NCBI RefSeq assembly: GCF_019343475.1
Contig: NZ_CP072453.1
Location: 4,340,001 to 4,404,000, forward strand
Direction of reading: 5' to 3'
Origin: Providencia sp. R33
Lineage (GTDB): Bacteria; Pseudomonadota; Gammaproteobacteria; Enterobacterales; Enterobacteriaceae
Length of the DNA stretch: 64,000 bases
The position numbers and the translations under genes are program-made. This document shows positions 37,846 to 46,323 of this stretch, piece after piece (positions within the stretch are counted from its first letter, which is position 1; each line of letters starts with the position of its first letter). A model generated the notes under the pieces. It was not told where the DNA came from, did no database searches, and worked only from the letters and a program-made list of their open reading frames with translations.

Positions 37846-39435
37846 ATGACAGATCAGAATTTTCTACAGGAAGTTAGCACGCGTAGAACGTTTGCTATCA
37901 TCTCTCACCCCGATGCGGGTAAAACCACGATTACAGAAAAAGTATTGCTGTTTGGGCACGCTATCCAACGTGCAGGTACAGTAAAAGGCCGTGGCTCAAA
38001 TCAACATGCAAAATCCGACTGGATGGAAATGGAAAAGCAACGTGGTATTTCTATTACTACGTCTGTGATGCAGTTTCCGTACAATGATTGCTTAGTTAAC
38101 CTACTCGATACCCCGGGGCACGAAGACTTCTCGGAAGATACGTATCGTACATTAACCGCGGTTGACTGCTGTTTGATGGTCATCGACTCCGGTAAAGGGG
38201 TTGAGGATCGTACCCGTAAATTGATGGAAGTTACCCGTCTGCGCGATACGCCAATCCTGACTTTCATGAATAAACTTGACCGTGATATTCGTGACCCAAT
38301 GGAGCTGCTGGATGAAGTGGAAAATGAGCTGAAAATTGCTTGTTGCCCAATCACTTGGCCTATTGGTTGCGGTAAATTATTCAAAGGTGTTTATCATTTA
38401 CTGCGTGACGAAACCATCCTTTACCAAACAGGTCAAGGTCATACAATTCAAGAAGTCCGTATTATCAAAGGGTTAAATAACCCTGATCTGGACGTTGCAG
38501 TGGGTGATGAGCTGGCAGCGCAATTACGTGATGAATTAGAGCTAGTTCAAGGTGCTTCTCACGAATTTGACCATGATGCCTTCTTAGAAGGTGAGCTGAC
38601 GCCTGTTTTCTTCGGTACTGCATTAGGTAACTTTGGTGTTGACCATATGCTAGATGGCTTAGTGGAGTGGGCACCGGCGCCGCAAGCTCGCAAAACTGAC
38701 GTACGTGAAGTTGAAGCCACAGAAGAAAAATTCACGGGCTTTGTCTTTAAAATTCAAGCCAATATGGACCCGAAACACCGTGACCGCGTTGCGTTCATGC
38801 GTATTGTTTCAGGCACGTATGAAAAAGGCATGAAGTTACGTCAAGTTCGTATCAAAAAAGACGTGGTGATTTCCGATGCATTGACCTTTATGGCGGGGGA
38901 TCGTTCTCAGGTCGAAAACGCCTACGCAGGGGACATCATTGGTCTGCACAACCATGGAACCATCCAAATTGGTGATACGTTCACGCAAGGTGAAGAACTG
39001 AAATTTACGGGCATTCCGAATTTTGCACCAGAACTGTTCCGTCGTATTCGTTTACGTGACCCACTGAAGCAAAAACAGCTGCTTAAAGGGCTGGTTCAGT
39101 TATCTGAAGAAGGCGCTGTGCAGGTGTTCCGTCCATTAACCAATAACGATTTAATCGTGGGTGCGGTGGGAGTGCTGCAGTTTGATGTGGTGGTTTCGCG
39201 TCTGAAAAGCGAATACAACGTTGAAGCAATTTATGAAGCGGTTAACGTTTCTACGGCACGTTGGGTTGAGTGCGATGATGCGAAGAAATTCGAAGAATTT
39301 AAGCGCAAAAATGAGCAAAACTTAGCCCTTGATGGTGGTGATAACTTATCGTATATCGCCCCAACGATGGTGAATCTCAATTTGACCAGCGAACGTTACC
39401 CAGACGTTCGATTCCGTAAAACGCGCGAACACTAA
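37846..39435 (+). CDS. prfC: peptide chain release factor 3
   Basis: The 529-aa GTPase recycles RF1/RF2 from the ribosome after termination. G1 is ISHPDAGKTT (19-28), G3 is DTPGHEDFSEDTYR (about 88-101), and G4 is NKLDRDIRDP (about 142-151). Length matches E. coli RF3 (529 aa). It stands alone; the 202-base gap upstream has a CG-rich stretch and no other gene. Confidence 0.97.
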   Translation: MTDQNFLQEVSTRRTFAIISHPDAGKTTITEKVLLFGHAIQRAGTVKGRGSNQHAKSDWMEMEKQRGISITTSVMQFPYNDCLVNLLDTPGHEDFSEDTYRTLTAVDCCLMVIDSGKGVEDRTRKLMEVTRLRDTPILTFMNKLDRDIRDPMELLDEVENELKIACCPITWPIGCGKLFKGVYHLLRDETILYQTGQGHTIQEVRIIKGLNNPDLDVAVGDELAAQLRDELELVQGASHEFDHDAFLEGELTPVFFGTALGNFGVDHMLDGLVEWAPAPQARKTDVREVEATEEKFTGFVFKIQANMDPKHRDRVAFMRIVSGTYEKGMKLRQVRIKKDVVISDALTFMAGDRSQVENAYAGDIIGLHNHGTIQIGDTFTQGEELKFTGIPNFAPELFRRIRLRDPLKQKQLLKGLVQLSEEGAVQVFRPLTNNDLIVGAVGVLQFDVVVSRLKSEYNVEAIYEAVNVSTARWVECDDAKKFEEFKRKNEQNLALDGGDNLSYIAPTMVNLNLTSERYPDVRFRKTREH

Positions 39436-39445
39436 TCTTGTTTTT

Positions 39446-39481
39446 AACCCGCTATTTCATTATGAAGTAGCGGGTTGTCTC
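39446..39481 (+). terminator. terminator-like hairpin after prfC
   Basis: AACCCGCTA / TAGCGGGTT stem with an ATTTCATTATGAAG-type loop, followed by only a weak T-tract (GTCTCTT). Confidence 0.6.
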
Positions 39482-39632
39482 TTCCTAATGCTCCTTTTAA
39501 GAGCCTTTCCCTGTCTTTAAAACTATTTCATCAAGAATATTCTGTCTTTACCCTTGAAGCTCTTTATTTTTTCCATTTTTTTACTTAGGCTAGTAATGTT
39601 GACTCATCCACCACAGTGAAAGGAAGGTTCTT

Positions 39633-40043
39633 ATGAAAAAGGCAATACTATTAAGTAGTTTAACTGCTATTGGACTGAGCTTTGTACTCACTGCATGCAG
39701 CTCATCATCAGATAGTGCGCTAAAAAAACAAGCCTCTGAAACGTGGGATAGCGCGGCAAAAACTGTTGAAATGGCGGGTAAAGATACAGGTAATGCGATT
39801 TCTAGCGGTGCAAAAAGTACAGGCGAATACGTTGATGATTCAGCAATTACTGCGGATGTGAAAGGTAAGTTACTGGGTACCAAAGGAATTTCCAGTAATA
39901 GCGTATCTGTAAAAACCGTTAACGGTGTGGTCTACCTTTCCGGTTTCGTAAAATCTGCGGATCAAATCGATAAAATTACGCAGGTTGCTTCCCGCGTTAA
40001 TGGTGTGAAATCTGTGCAAAATGGATTAGTGCTTGCTAACTAA
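39633..40043 (+). CDS. BON-domain lipoprotein (OsmY-related)
   Basis: The 136-aa protein has a type II signal sequence with lipobox LTAC (Cys22), so it is a lipoprotein, probably anchored in the outer membrane or inner membrane leaflet. A Ser-rich linker and a helical stretch precede one BON domain (about 68-136: TADVKGKLLGTKGISSNSVSV and NGVVYLSGFVKSADQIDKI). E. coli has osmY after prfC, but OsmY is about 200 aa, has two BON domains and no lipobox. This is therefore a shorter relative at the same locus. AAGGAAGG precedes the ATG. Confidence 0.87.
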   Translation: MKKAILLSSLTAIGLSFVLTACSSSSDSALKKQASETWDSAAKTVEMAGKDTGNAISSGAKSTGEYVDDSAITADVKGKLLGTKGISSNSVSVKTVNGVVYLSGFVKSADQIDKITQVASRVNGVKSVQNGLVLAN

Positions 40044-40172
40044 TCTGTAAGAAATGTCTCAATAGCCCAAATTGTTGAATATTTATTGTACAATTTCGCT
40101 AGGATGAGCTTTCAAAGGGAAGCTCATTCTGTTTTTGAGTCCATTAAAGCGTTCAAGCTATTCAGGGATATT

Positions 40173-41258
40173 ATGGGAAAACACGTTTCAGTTACTTTAG
40201 GCACCATTGAGCCGCTCGCATTTTTAGATAATATCAACTCGGGAAAGACCGCACTGATTTGTGAAGGTGGCGGGCAGCGAGGGATTTTTACTGCGGGTGT
40301 ACTGGACGAGTTTCTGATTTCTGACTTTAATCCATTCGATTTAATGATTGGCACCTCCGCAGGAGCGCAAAATTTATCTGCTTATATTTGTGGGCAAGCA
40401 GGTTATGCACGCCGTGTGATCACCCGCTATACCACCAATTCTGCGTTTTTTAATCCACTGCGTTTTATCCGTGGTGGTCACCTCATTGACCTAGACTGGC
40501 TGATAGAAACCACGGCAAAAGAATTTCCTTTACGAATTGAAGCAGGGCTGGATTTATTGGATTCAGGCCGTGAATTTTATATGGGCGCTAGCCGTAGTGA
40601 TGATTTTTCCGCTGAATTTTTACAACCTGATGCAGACACTTGGCTGGATATTATTCGCGCATCGAGTGCCATTCCTGGGTTCTACCGCGAAGGGGTTGAG
40701 TTTGATGGTACGCGATACCATGATGGCGGCATTAGCGCGGCAATTCCGGTTGAAGAAGCCTACCGACGCGGGGCTGAAACTATTGTCGTGATCCGCACAG
40801 TACCCTCCCAAATGTATTTCACCCCTGAATGGGTGAAAAGAATGACACGCTGGCTGGAGGGGGATAATAACGGGCTACAACGTATGGCGGCGATGCTGAA
40901 AGTACACTTGAAAAGCTACCGCAAAACACAAGAATTCATTGAAAACCCACCTAAAGATGTGCAGGTTTTCGAAATTTACCCGCCTGTTCCGCTGAAAAGC
41001 AGTGCGCTGGGCAGTAAAGTCTCTTCGTTAAATGAAGACTATCACACCGGACGACGTTGTGGGCGTTACTTTATTGCTGCACTTGGCGCAGGGTTTAATC
41101 AGAACGAAAATAGTTTCAGCCAAACTTTAGCGCGTAAGATAGAACGCAATCCCCTTGAGATTGATATTGAGCCTTCAGAGCAAAATACACTAGTGCCTGA
41201 AGTGCTCGCCGAGGCGCCTTCAATCATATTGCCAGTGAATGAAAATCGTAATGGATAA
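40173..41258 (+). CDS. yjjU: patatin-like phospholipase YjjU
   Basis: The 361-aa protein has the patatin oxyanion motif EGGGQRGIFTAG (about 30-41), the nucleophile in GTSAG (about 67-71) and the catalytic dyad Asp in HDGGIS (about 182-187). The frame is open further upstream (to 40086), but the ATG at 40173 has AGGG 8 bases before it and gives the N-terminus MGKHVSVTLG, matching E. coli YjjU. It is followed by yjjV with an overlap, as in E. coli. The physiological lipid substrate is unknown. Confidence 0.92.
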   Translation: MGKHVSVTLGTIEPLAFLDNINSGKTALICEGGGQRGIFTAGVLDEFLISDFNPFDLMIGTSAGAQNLSAYICGQAGYARRVITRYTTNSAFFNPLRFIRGGHLIDLDWLIETTAKEFPLRIEAGLDLLDSGREFYMGASRSDDFSAEFLQPDADTWLDIIRASSAIPGFYREGVEFDGTRYHDGGISAAIPVEEAYRRGAETIVVIRTVPSQMYFTPEWVKRMTRWLEGDNNGLQRMAAMLKVHLKSYRKTQEFIENPPKDVQVFEIYPPVPLKSSALGSKVSSLNEDYHTGRRCGRYFIAALGAGFNQNENSFSQTLARKIERNPLEIDIEPSEQNTLVPEVLAEAPSIILPVNENRNG

Positions 41259-42036
41259 AACACAATTTATTGATACACATTGCCATTTTGATTTTCCACC
41301 TTTTAGTGACGACTTCACTGAAAGTTTACACCTTGCAAAACAAAGTGGCGTAGAACAGATTGTTATCCCAACAGTGAGTTTAGACAACTTTGCTCGCGTG
41401 TGGCAATTAGCGCAGCAATACTCGCAATTGCATGCCGCGATGGGGTTTCATCCTCTGTATATCAGTCAGTATCAAGACGCACACTTTGATGTGTTAGTAG
41501 ATTACCTTGCGCAAAAAAATAAAAAGTGTGTCGCGGTGGGGGAAATAGGCCTCGATTTATACATGCAAAATCCTCAATTTGAGCGCCAACAGCAATTGTT
41601 AATCGCACAACTTAAACTGGCTAAACAATTCGATTTACCCGTGATCCTGCATTCACGTAAAACTCATGATCCGCTAGCCGCAATACTGCGCCGTATTGAT
41701 GTGCCTGCTCGGGGGGTGGTACATGGCTTCGCAGGGAGCCTATCCCAAGCACAAGCCTTTGTTAAATTAGGTTATTATATTGGTGTGGGGGGAACGATAA
41801 CCTATGATCGTGCGAATAAAACTCGCCATGTGATGTCGCAATTGCCACTTTCCTCATTATTGTTTGAAACCGATGCGCCAGATATGCCTGTTTCAGGCTT
41901 TCAGGGTGAGCCCAATCGACCAGAGCGTATTGAGTGGGTTTTTCGTTCATTTTGTGAGCTTCGCCACGAATCTCCAGAAGAAATCGCCCAACAACTTTAC
42001 AATAATAGCCTGTCGTTATTTAATCTGACAAAGTAA
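41251..42036 (+). CDS. yjjV: TatD-family metal-dependent hydrolase YjjV
   Basis: The 261-aa protein has the TatD metal ligands FIDTHCHFDFPP (HxH), Glu in VGEIGLDLY (about 91-99), His in LHSRKTHD (about 130-137) and His in VVHGFAGS (about 154-161), and Asp in FETDAPDMP (about 205-213). E. coli YjjV lacks a defined function, but TatD relatives are DNases or deformylases. I chose the ATG at 41251; an in-frame ATG at 41239 is also possible. It overlaps the yjjU stop by 8 bases. Confidence 0.9.
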   Translation: MDKTQFIDTHCHFDFPPFSDDFTESLHLAKQSGVEQIVIPTVSLDNFARVWQLAQQYSQLHAAMGFHPLYISQYQDAHFDVLVDYLAQKNKKCVAVGEIGLDLYMQNPQFERQQQLLIAQLKLAKQFDLPVILHSRKTHDPLAAILRRIDVPARGVVHGFAGSLSQAQAFVKLGYYIGVGGTITYDRANKTRHVMSQLPLSSLLFETDAPDMPVSGFQGEPNRPERIEWVFRSFCELRHESPEEIAQQLYNNSLSLFNLTK

Positions 42037-42157
42037 AAACAGTTAAAACAATAAGTAATGCTTATATAAATCTGTTTCCTACCTGATTTAATCCATTCAG
42101 CTTTTACCATGACATATGACACCTTTAGTCTCTTTCCAGATAAAACCGACTTATTTT

Positions 42158-42251
42158 TGTGATTTTTATCACGCTATTTGAATTTTCAGTGTTTCTTGCA
42201 CCTCGTATTTGTGATGAACATTGCGGGTTATTGGTGATGACTAGGTATAAT
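42158..42251 (+). promoter_or_regulatory. CytR/CRP-type promoter of the nucleoside transporter
   Basis: Two CRP-like sites start 52 bp apart: TGTGATTTTTATCACG at 42158-42173 and the weaker TGTGATGAACATTGCG at 42210-42225. A perfect -10 box TATAAT lies at 42246-42251, which places the first transcribed base near 42258 and the two sites at about -92.5 and -40.5. This is the geometry of CytR-CRP promoters such as deoP2 and nupG. The 35 bases between the sites would hold CytR; one fair half-site (CTTGCA) is seen there. Confidence 0.8.
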
Positions 42252-42327
42252 CATGACACAAAGAGTCAAGGAGACTTACACGTTTCCTTATATATCAACC
42301 TAGAATCAAGTGAACAGGGATCCTTCC

Positions 42328-43623
42328 ATGCAACTCATTATGAGTATTATAGGAATGGCGGTACTCATCGCGATAGCTGTCCTATTTTCGAGCAATCGCC
42401 GAGCGATAAGACTTCGCACTGTGGGCGGTGCTTTTATTATTCAATTAGCAATTGGCGCATTAGTTTTATACGTACCTGCTGGGCGCAGCGTACTGCAAGG
42501 AATATCTGATGGCGTCTCTAAAGTCATCGGTTATGGCCAAGATGGTATGAGCTTTATTTTTGGCGGCTTAGTGTCCGACAAAATGTTCGAATTATTTGGT
42601 GGCGGCGGCTTTATCTTTGCTTTTCGCGTTCTGCCTATTATCGTGTTTTTCTCATCGTTGATCGCTGTACTTTATTACCTAGGTATCATGCAGTTAGTCA
42701 TCAAGGTCTTAGGTGGCGGTCTGCAAAAAGTGCTAGGAACTTCAAGAACAGAGTCACTGTCTGCAACCGCAAATATTTTCGTTGGGCAAACCGAAGCTCC
42801 TCTGGTTGTACGTCCTTACATTGCAACCATGACCACCTCTGAATTGTTTGCGATTATGTGTGGTGGTTTAGCATCAGTGGCGGGTTCTGTGTTAGCGGGT
42901 TATGCACAAATGGGCGTACCAATGGAATACCTGATTGCAGCATCATTTATGGCGGCTCCAGGTGGTCTGTTATTCGCAAAACTGATGGTACCTGAAACAG
43001 AAGATGCGCGTGATAGAGTCAACGCGACTGATTTAGTTGCCGAAGACGAACGCCCTGCAAACATTATTGATGCCGCAGCAGCAGGTGCTTCATCAGGTAT
43101 GCAATTAGCTCTGAATGTCGGGGCTATGTTATTAGCATTCATCGCATTGATTGCATTAATCAATGGTATTTTAGGTGGTATCGGTGGCTGGTTCGATTAC
43201 CCTCAGTTGTCTCTTGAACTGTTATTAGGTTGGTTATTTGCGCCGATTGCGTACTTAATTGGTGTGCCATGGAGCGAAGCGACTATCGCCGGTTCATTCA
43301 TCGGCCAAAAAATTGTTGTAAATGAATTTGTTGCATTCATGAACTTTGGTGAATATATGAAGGCGGATGCAGAGGTTATCGCAGCAGGTAAGCAAGTGCT
43401 GTCTGATCATACTAAAGCGATTATTTCATTTGCATTGTGCGGTTTCGCAAACTTATCATCCGTGGCAATTTTGCTGGGTGGTTTAGGCGGAATGGCACCA
43501 AATCGCCGTGGCGATGTCGCGCGTTTAGGGATGAAAGCGGTAATGGCAGGGACACTCTCTAACTTAATGAGTGCGACCATTGCAGGCTTCTTCTTGACCT
43601 TGGGTGCCGCTGCGTTAGCATAA
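42328..43623 (+). CDS. concentrative nucleoside transporter (NupC/NupX family)
   Basis: The 431-aa inner-membrane symporter has about ten hydrophobic segments and CNT signatures VLPIIVFFSSLIAVLYYLG (about 100-118), NIFVGQTEAPLVVRPY (about 146-161) and the C-terminal FALCGFANLSSVAILLGGLG (about 371-390). It imports nucleosides using an ion gradient. The ATG at 42328 has AGGG 8 bases upstream; a GTG at 42310 is less likely. Placement before deoC and the CytR/CRP-type promoter tie it to deoxynucleoside use. It may be closer to YeiM/NupX than to NupC. Confidence 0.88.
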   Translation: MQLIMSIIGMAVLIAIAVLFSSNRRAIRLRTVGGAFIIQLAIGALVLYVPAGRSVLQGISDGVSKVIGYGQDGMSFIFGGLVSDKMFELFGGGGFIFAFRVLPIIVFFSSLIAVLYYLGIMQLVIKVLGGGLQKVLGTSRTESLSATANIFVGQTEAPLVVRPYIATMTTSELFAIMCGGLASVAGSVLAGYAQMGVPMEYLIAASFMAAPGGLLFAKLMVPETEDARDRVNATDLVAEDERPANIIDAAAAGASSGMQLALNVGAMLLAFIALIALINGILGGIGGWFDYPQLSLELLLGWLFAPIAYLIGVPWSEATIAGSFIGQKIVVNEFVAFMNFGEYMKADAEVIAAGKQVLSDHTKAIISFALCGFANLSSVAILLGGLGGMAPNRRGDVARLGMKAVMAGTLSNLMSATIAGFFLTLGAAALA

Positions 43624-43668
43624 AAGTATTGCGTAGAATTATAAGCGGGTTTATCAAACCTGTTCACG

Positions 43669-43708
43669 ATAAAAGCGAAAGGGCGTTGCTCTTTCGCTTT
43701 TATTTTTA
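43669..43708 (+). terminator. terminator after the nucleoside transporter gene
   Basis: ATAAAAGCGAAAG pairs with CTTTCGCTTTTAT over 13 bp, followed by TTTTA. It ends the transporter unit and separates it from deoCABD. Confidence 0.92.
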
Positions 43709-43840
43709 TCGTTTATATTCATTTGCTATCTTTTATGTTCAACGGCAAAATTTCAACTATTCTTAACTTAGTCAATTAATGATTGTCTAAGGTTAGAAAA
43801 GCCATTTGAGTGAATAAATTAACAGATAGATCGGGTATAA

Positions 43841-43908
43841 TGAGATCTTATTCACATAATTATATTTAATAATGTAACATTCAGTCGATTAATGTGATTT
43901 GTAGCACA
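43841..43908 (+). promoter_or_regulatory. deoC promoter region with tandem CRP-like sites
   Basis: TGAGATCTTATTCACA at 43841-43856 and TGTGATTTGTAGCACA at 43893-43908 start exactly 52 bp apart, the spacing of CRP-2 and CRP-1 in deoP2. The interval holds TGTAAC, one base off a CytR half-site. A start site near 43941 is inferred, but no good -10 is seen there (TCAAAT at 43930). A separate extended -10, GGGTATAAT at 43833-43841, could serve a second promoter. Confidence 0.7.
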
Positions 43909-43920
43909 TAAAATGACGCT

Positions 43921-44119
43921 GTTCCATGGTCAAATAGACACTAGTAAGCTGCTAATGGAACTGCTAGTTCTCAGAGTCAAATGGCTCTAGGGCATCGTGC
44001 GGTGAGAAGGAACTCAGCTGCTCAGTTCGGAAGCATCCGGCTGGCATCTTTAAGGAACCAAGCCCGCTCGCCAACAAAGAACGTGTCGTTCTGAAGAATT
44101 AATAACGTTGGAGAGTTAT
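43921..44119 (+). other. possibly structured 5' leader of deoC
   Basis: This gene-free leader contains several short hairpins: GAACT-GCT-AGTTC (43958-43970), AGAGTC-AAAT-GGCTCT (43973-43988, with one G-U pair), GAACT-N9-AGTTC (44010-44028) and AGAACG-TGT-CGTTCT (44078-44092). GAAC/GTTC cores repeat in three of them. No T-run follows any hairpin, so they are not terminators. The role is unknown; see findings. Confidence 0.5.
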
Positions 44120-44899
44120 ATGACTGATTTAAAAGCAGCCGCACAACGCGCGCTGACCCTGATGGATTTAACCACATTAAATGATGACGACACTGATGCA
44201 AAAGTGATTGCATTATGCCATCAAGCCAAAAGCCCTGCTGGCAACACAGCGGCAATTTGTATCTACCCTCGTTTCATTCCAATTGCGCGCAAAACACTGC
44301 GTGAGCAAGGTACTCCTGACGTTCGCATCGCGACTGTAACCAACTTCCCACACGGTAATGATGATATTGACATCGCATTAGCAGAAACCAAAGCGGCTAT
44401 CGCTTATGGCGCGGATGAAGTTGACGTTGTATTCCCATACCGTGCGCTGATCGCAGGCAATGAACAAATTGGTTTTGATTTAGTGAAAGCGTGTAAAGAC
44501 GCGTGTGCTGCTGCCAATGTACTACTGAAAGTGATCATTGAAACGGGTGAATTAAAAGATGCTGCGTTAATTCGTAAAGCGTCTGAAATTTCAATTAAAG
44601 CGGGTGCTGACTTTATCAAAACCTCAACAGGTAAAGTACCCGTTAATGCAACATTAGAAAGCGCAGAAATCATGATGCAAGTTATCAGTGATATGGGCGT
44701 TGCAAAAACCGTTGGTTTCAAACCTGCGGGTGGCGTCCGTACTGCGGAAGAAGCTGCCGATTACTTAGCATTAGCAGGCCGAATTTTAGGTGACAATTGG
44801 GCTGATAGCCGCCACTTCCGTTTTGGCGCATCAAGCTTATTAGCAAATTTATTAAACACGCTGGGTTACGACGTTAAAAAGTCAAGCAGCAGTTATTAA
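44120..44899 (+). CDS. deoC: deoxyribose-phosphate aldolase
   Basis: The 259-aa class I aldolase splits 2-deoxyribose 5-phosphate to acetaldehyde and glyceraldehyde 3-phosphate. The Schiff-base Lys is in FIKTSTGKV (about 164-172), and KPAGGVRTAEEA (about 201-212) is the second active-site Lys region. From the ATG at 44120, with GGAGAG 4-6 bases upstream, length equals E. coli DeoC. A TTG at 44108 is in frame but less likely. First gene of deoCABD. Confidence 0.97.
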   Translation: MTDLKAAAQRALTLMDLTTLNDDDTDAKVIALCHQAKSPAGNTAAICIYPRFIPIARKTLREQGTPDVRIATVTNFPHGNDDIDIALAETKAAIAYGADEVDVVFPYRALIAGNEQIGFDLVKACKDACAAANVLLKVIIETGELKDAALIRKASEISIKAGADFIKTSTGKVPVNATLESAEIMMQVISDMGVAKTVGFKPAGGVRTAEEAADYLALAGRILGDNWADSRHFRFGASSLLANLLNTLGYDVKKSSSSY

Positions 44900-44947
44900 T
44901 TTTCGCATTATTGTTAGCCGATAAATTCGACTTTAAAGGAGTATATC

Positions 44948-46270
44948 GTGTTTCTGGCACAAGAAATTATTCGTAAAAAACGCGATGGTAAACCATTAAG
45001 CGAAGAGGAAATTCGCTTCTTTATCAATGGTGTCCGTGATAATTCTGTTTCGGAAGGTCAAATTGCTGCACTGGCAATGACCATCTATTTTAACGATATG
45101 ACGATGCCTGAGCGTGTAGCACTGACGCTGGCAATGCGTGATTCAGGAACAGTTCTGAATTGGAAATCGCTCAATCTTAACGGCCCATTAGTGGATAAAC
45201 ACTCTACGGGCGGTGTCGGTGATGTGACTTCGCTGATGCTTGGCCCAATGGTGGCTGCGTGTGGCGGTTATGTTCCAATGATTTCAGGCCGTGGTTTGGG
45301 TCATACAGGTGGTACGCTGGATAAGCTAGAAGCGATTCCTAATTTCGACATTTTCCCCGATGATGTTCGTTTCCGTGACATTATTAAAGATGTGGGTGTG
45401 GCGATTATTGGGCAAACCAATTCATTAGCACCAGCCGATAAACGTTTTTATGCAACCCGTGATATTACTGCAACAGTTGACTCGATTCCGCTGATCACAG
45501 CATCCATCTTAGGTAAAAAACTGGCGGAAGGCCTTGATGCCTTGGTCATGGATGTGAAAGTCGGCTCTGGCGCATTTATGCCAACCTATGAGAAATCAGA
45601 GGAGCTGGCAGAGTCAATCGTCAAAGTAGCAAACGGCGCAGGTTGTAAAACGACGGCATTGTTAACCGACATGAACGAAGTGCTGGCATCCAGTGCGGGT
45701 AATGCGGTTGAAGTACGTGAAGCCGTGCAATTCTTAACTGGCGAATACCGTAACCCACGTCTGTATGAAGTGACGATGGCACTTTGTGTGGAAATGTTGG
45801 TTTCAGGCTCACTCGCGGCTACCCGTGAAGAAGCGCGTCAAAAACTGCAAGCGGTACTGGATAACGGCAAAGCCGCCGAAGTGTTTGGTCGTATGGTTGC
45901 AGCACAAAAAGGCCCAGCAGACTTTGTTGAAAATTATGACAAATATCTGCCAACCGCCGTGTTGAGCAAAGCGGTTTATGCACCGAAAGACGGTATTATC
46001 ACGCAAATGGATACGCGTGCATTGGGTATGTCCGTTGTGACATTAGGTGGCGGTCGTCGCAAAGCCACAGACCCAATTGACTACAGTGTTGGTTTGAGTG
46101 ATATCGCAGCGTTAGGTGCGAAAGTGGATACACAAACACCATTGGCAATTATCCATGCGAACAGTGAAAAAGCATGGGAAGAAGCGGCAAAAGAAGTGCG
46201 CGCAGCCATGGTTATTGGTGAAAATTCCCCTGAGCAAACGCCAATGGTTTATCGCCAAATCAGCGAGTAA
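44948..46270 (+). CDS. deoA: thymidine phosphorylase
   Basis: The 440-aa enzyme converts thymidine and phosphate to thymine and deoxyribose 1-phosphate. Markers are KHSTGGVGD (about 84-92), SGRGLGHTGGTLDKLE (about 113-128) and KVGSGAFMP. The start is GTG at 44948 (preceded by AAAGGAG), giving exactly the E. coli length of 440 aa. It follows deoC by 48 bases. Confidence 0.97.
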   Translation: MFLAQEIIRKKRDGKPLSEEEIRFFINGVRDNSVSEGQIAALAMTIYFNDMTMPERVALTLAMRDSGTVLNWKSLNLNGPLVDKHSTGGVGDVTSLMLGPMVAACGGYVPMISGRGLGHTGGTLDKLEAIPNFDIFPDDVRFRDIIKDVGVAIIGQTNSLAPADKRFYATRDITATVDSIPLITASILGKKLAEGLDALVMDVKVGSGAFMPTYEKSEELAESIVKVANGAGCKTTALLTDMNEVLASSAGNAVEVREAVQFLTGEYRNPRLYEVTMALCVEMLVSGSLAATREEARQKLQAVLDNGKAAEVFGRMVAAQKGPADFVENYDKYLPTAVLSKAVYAPKDGIITQMDTRALGMSVVTLGGGRRKATDPIDYSVGLSDIAALGAKVDTQTPLAIIHANSEKAWEEAAKEVRAAMVIGENSPEQTPMVYRQISE

Positions 46271-46323
46271 TACAAATAGATTTTAGTGGTATATCGTTCT
46301 AATAAATACCGCAGGAGAAAAAT

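Noticed and set aside
37277..38674. Antisense frames over dmlA and prfC
   Set aside because: Both forward genes are recognised in full, and the reverse products resemble no family.
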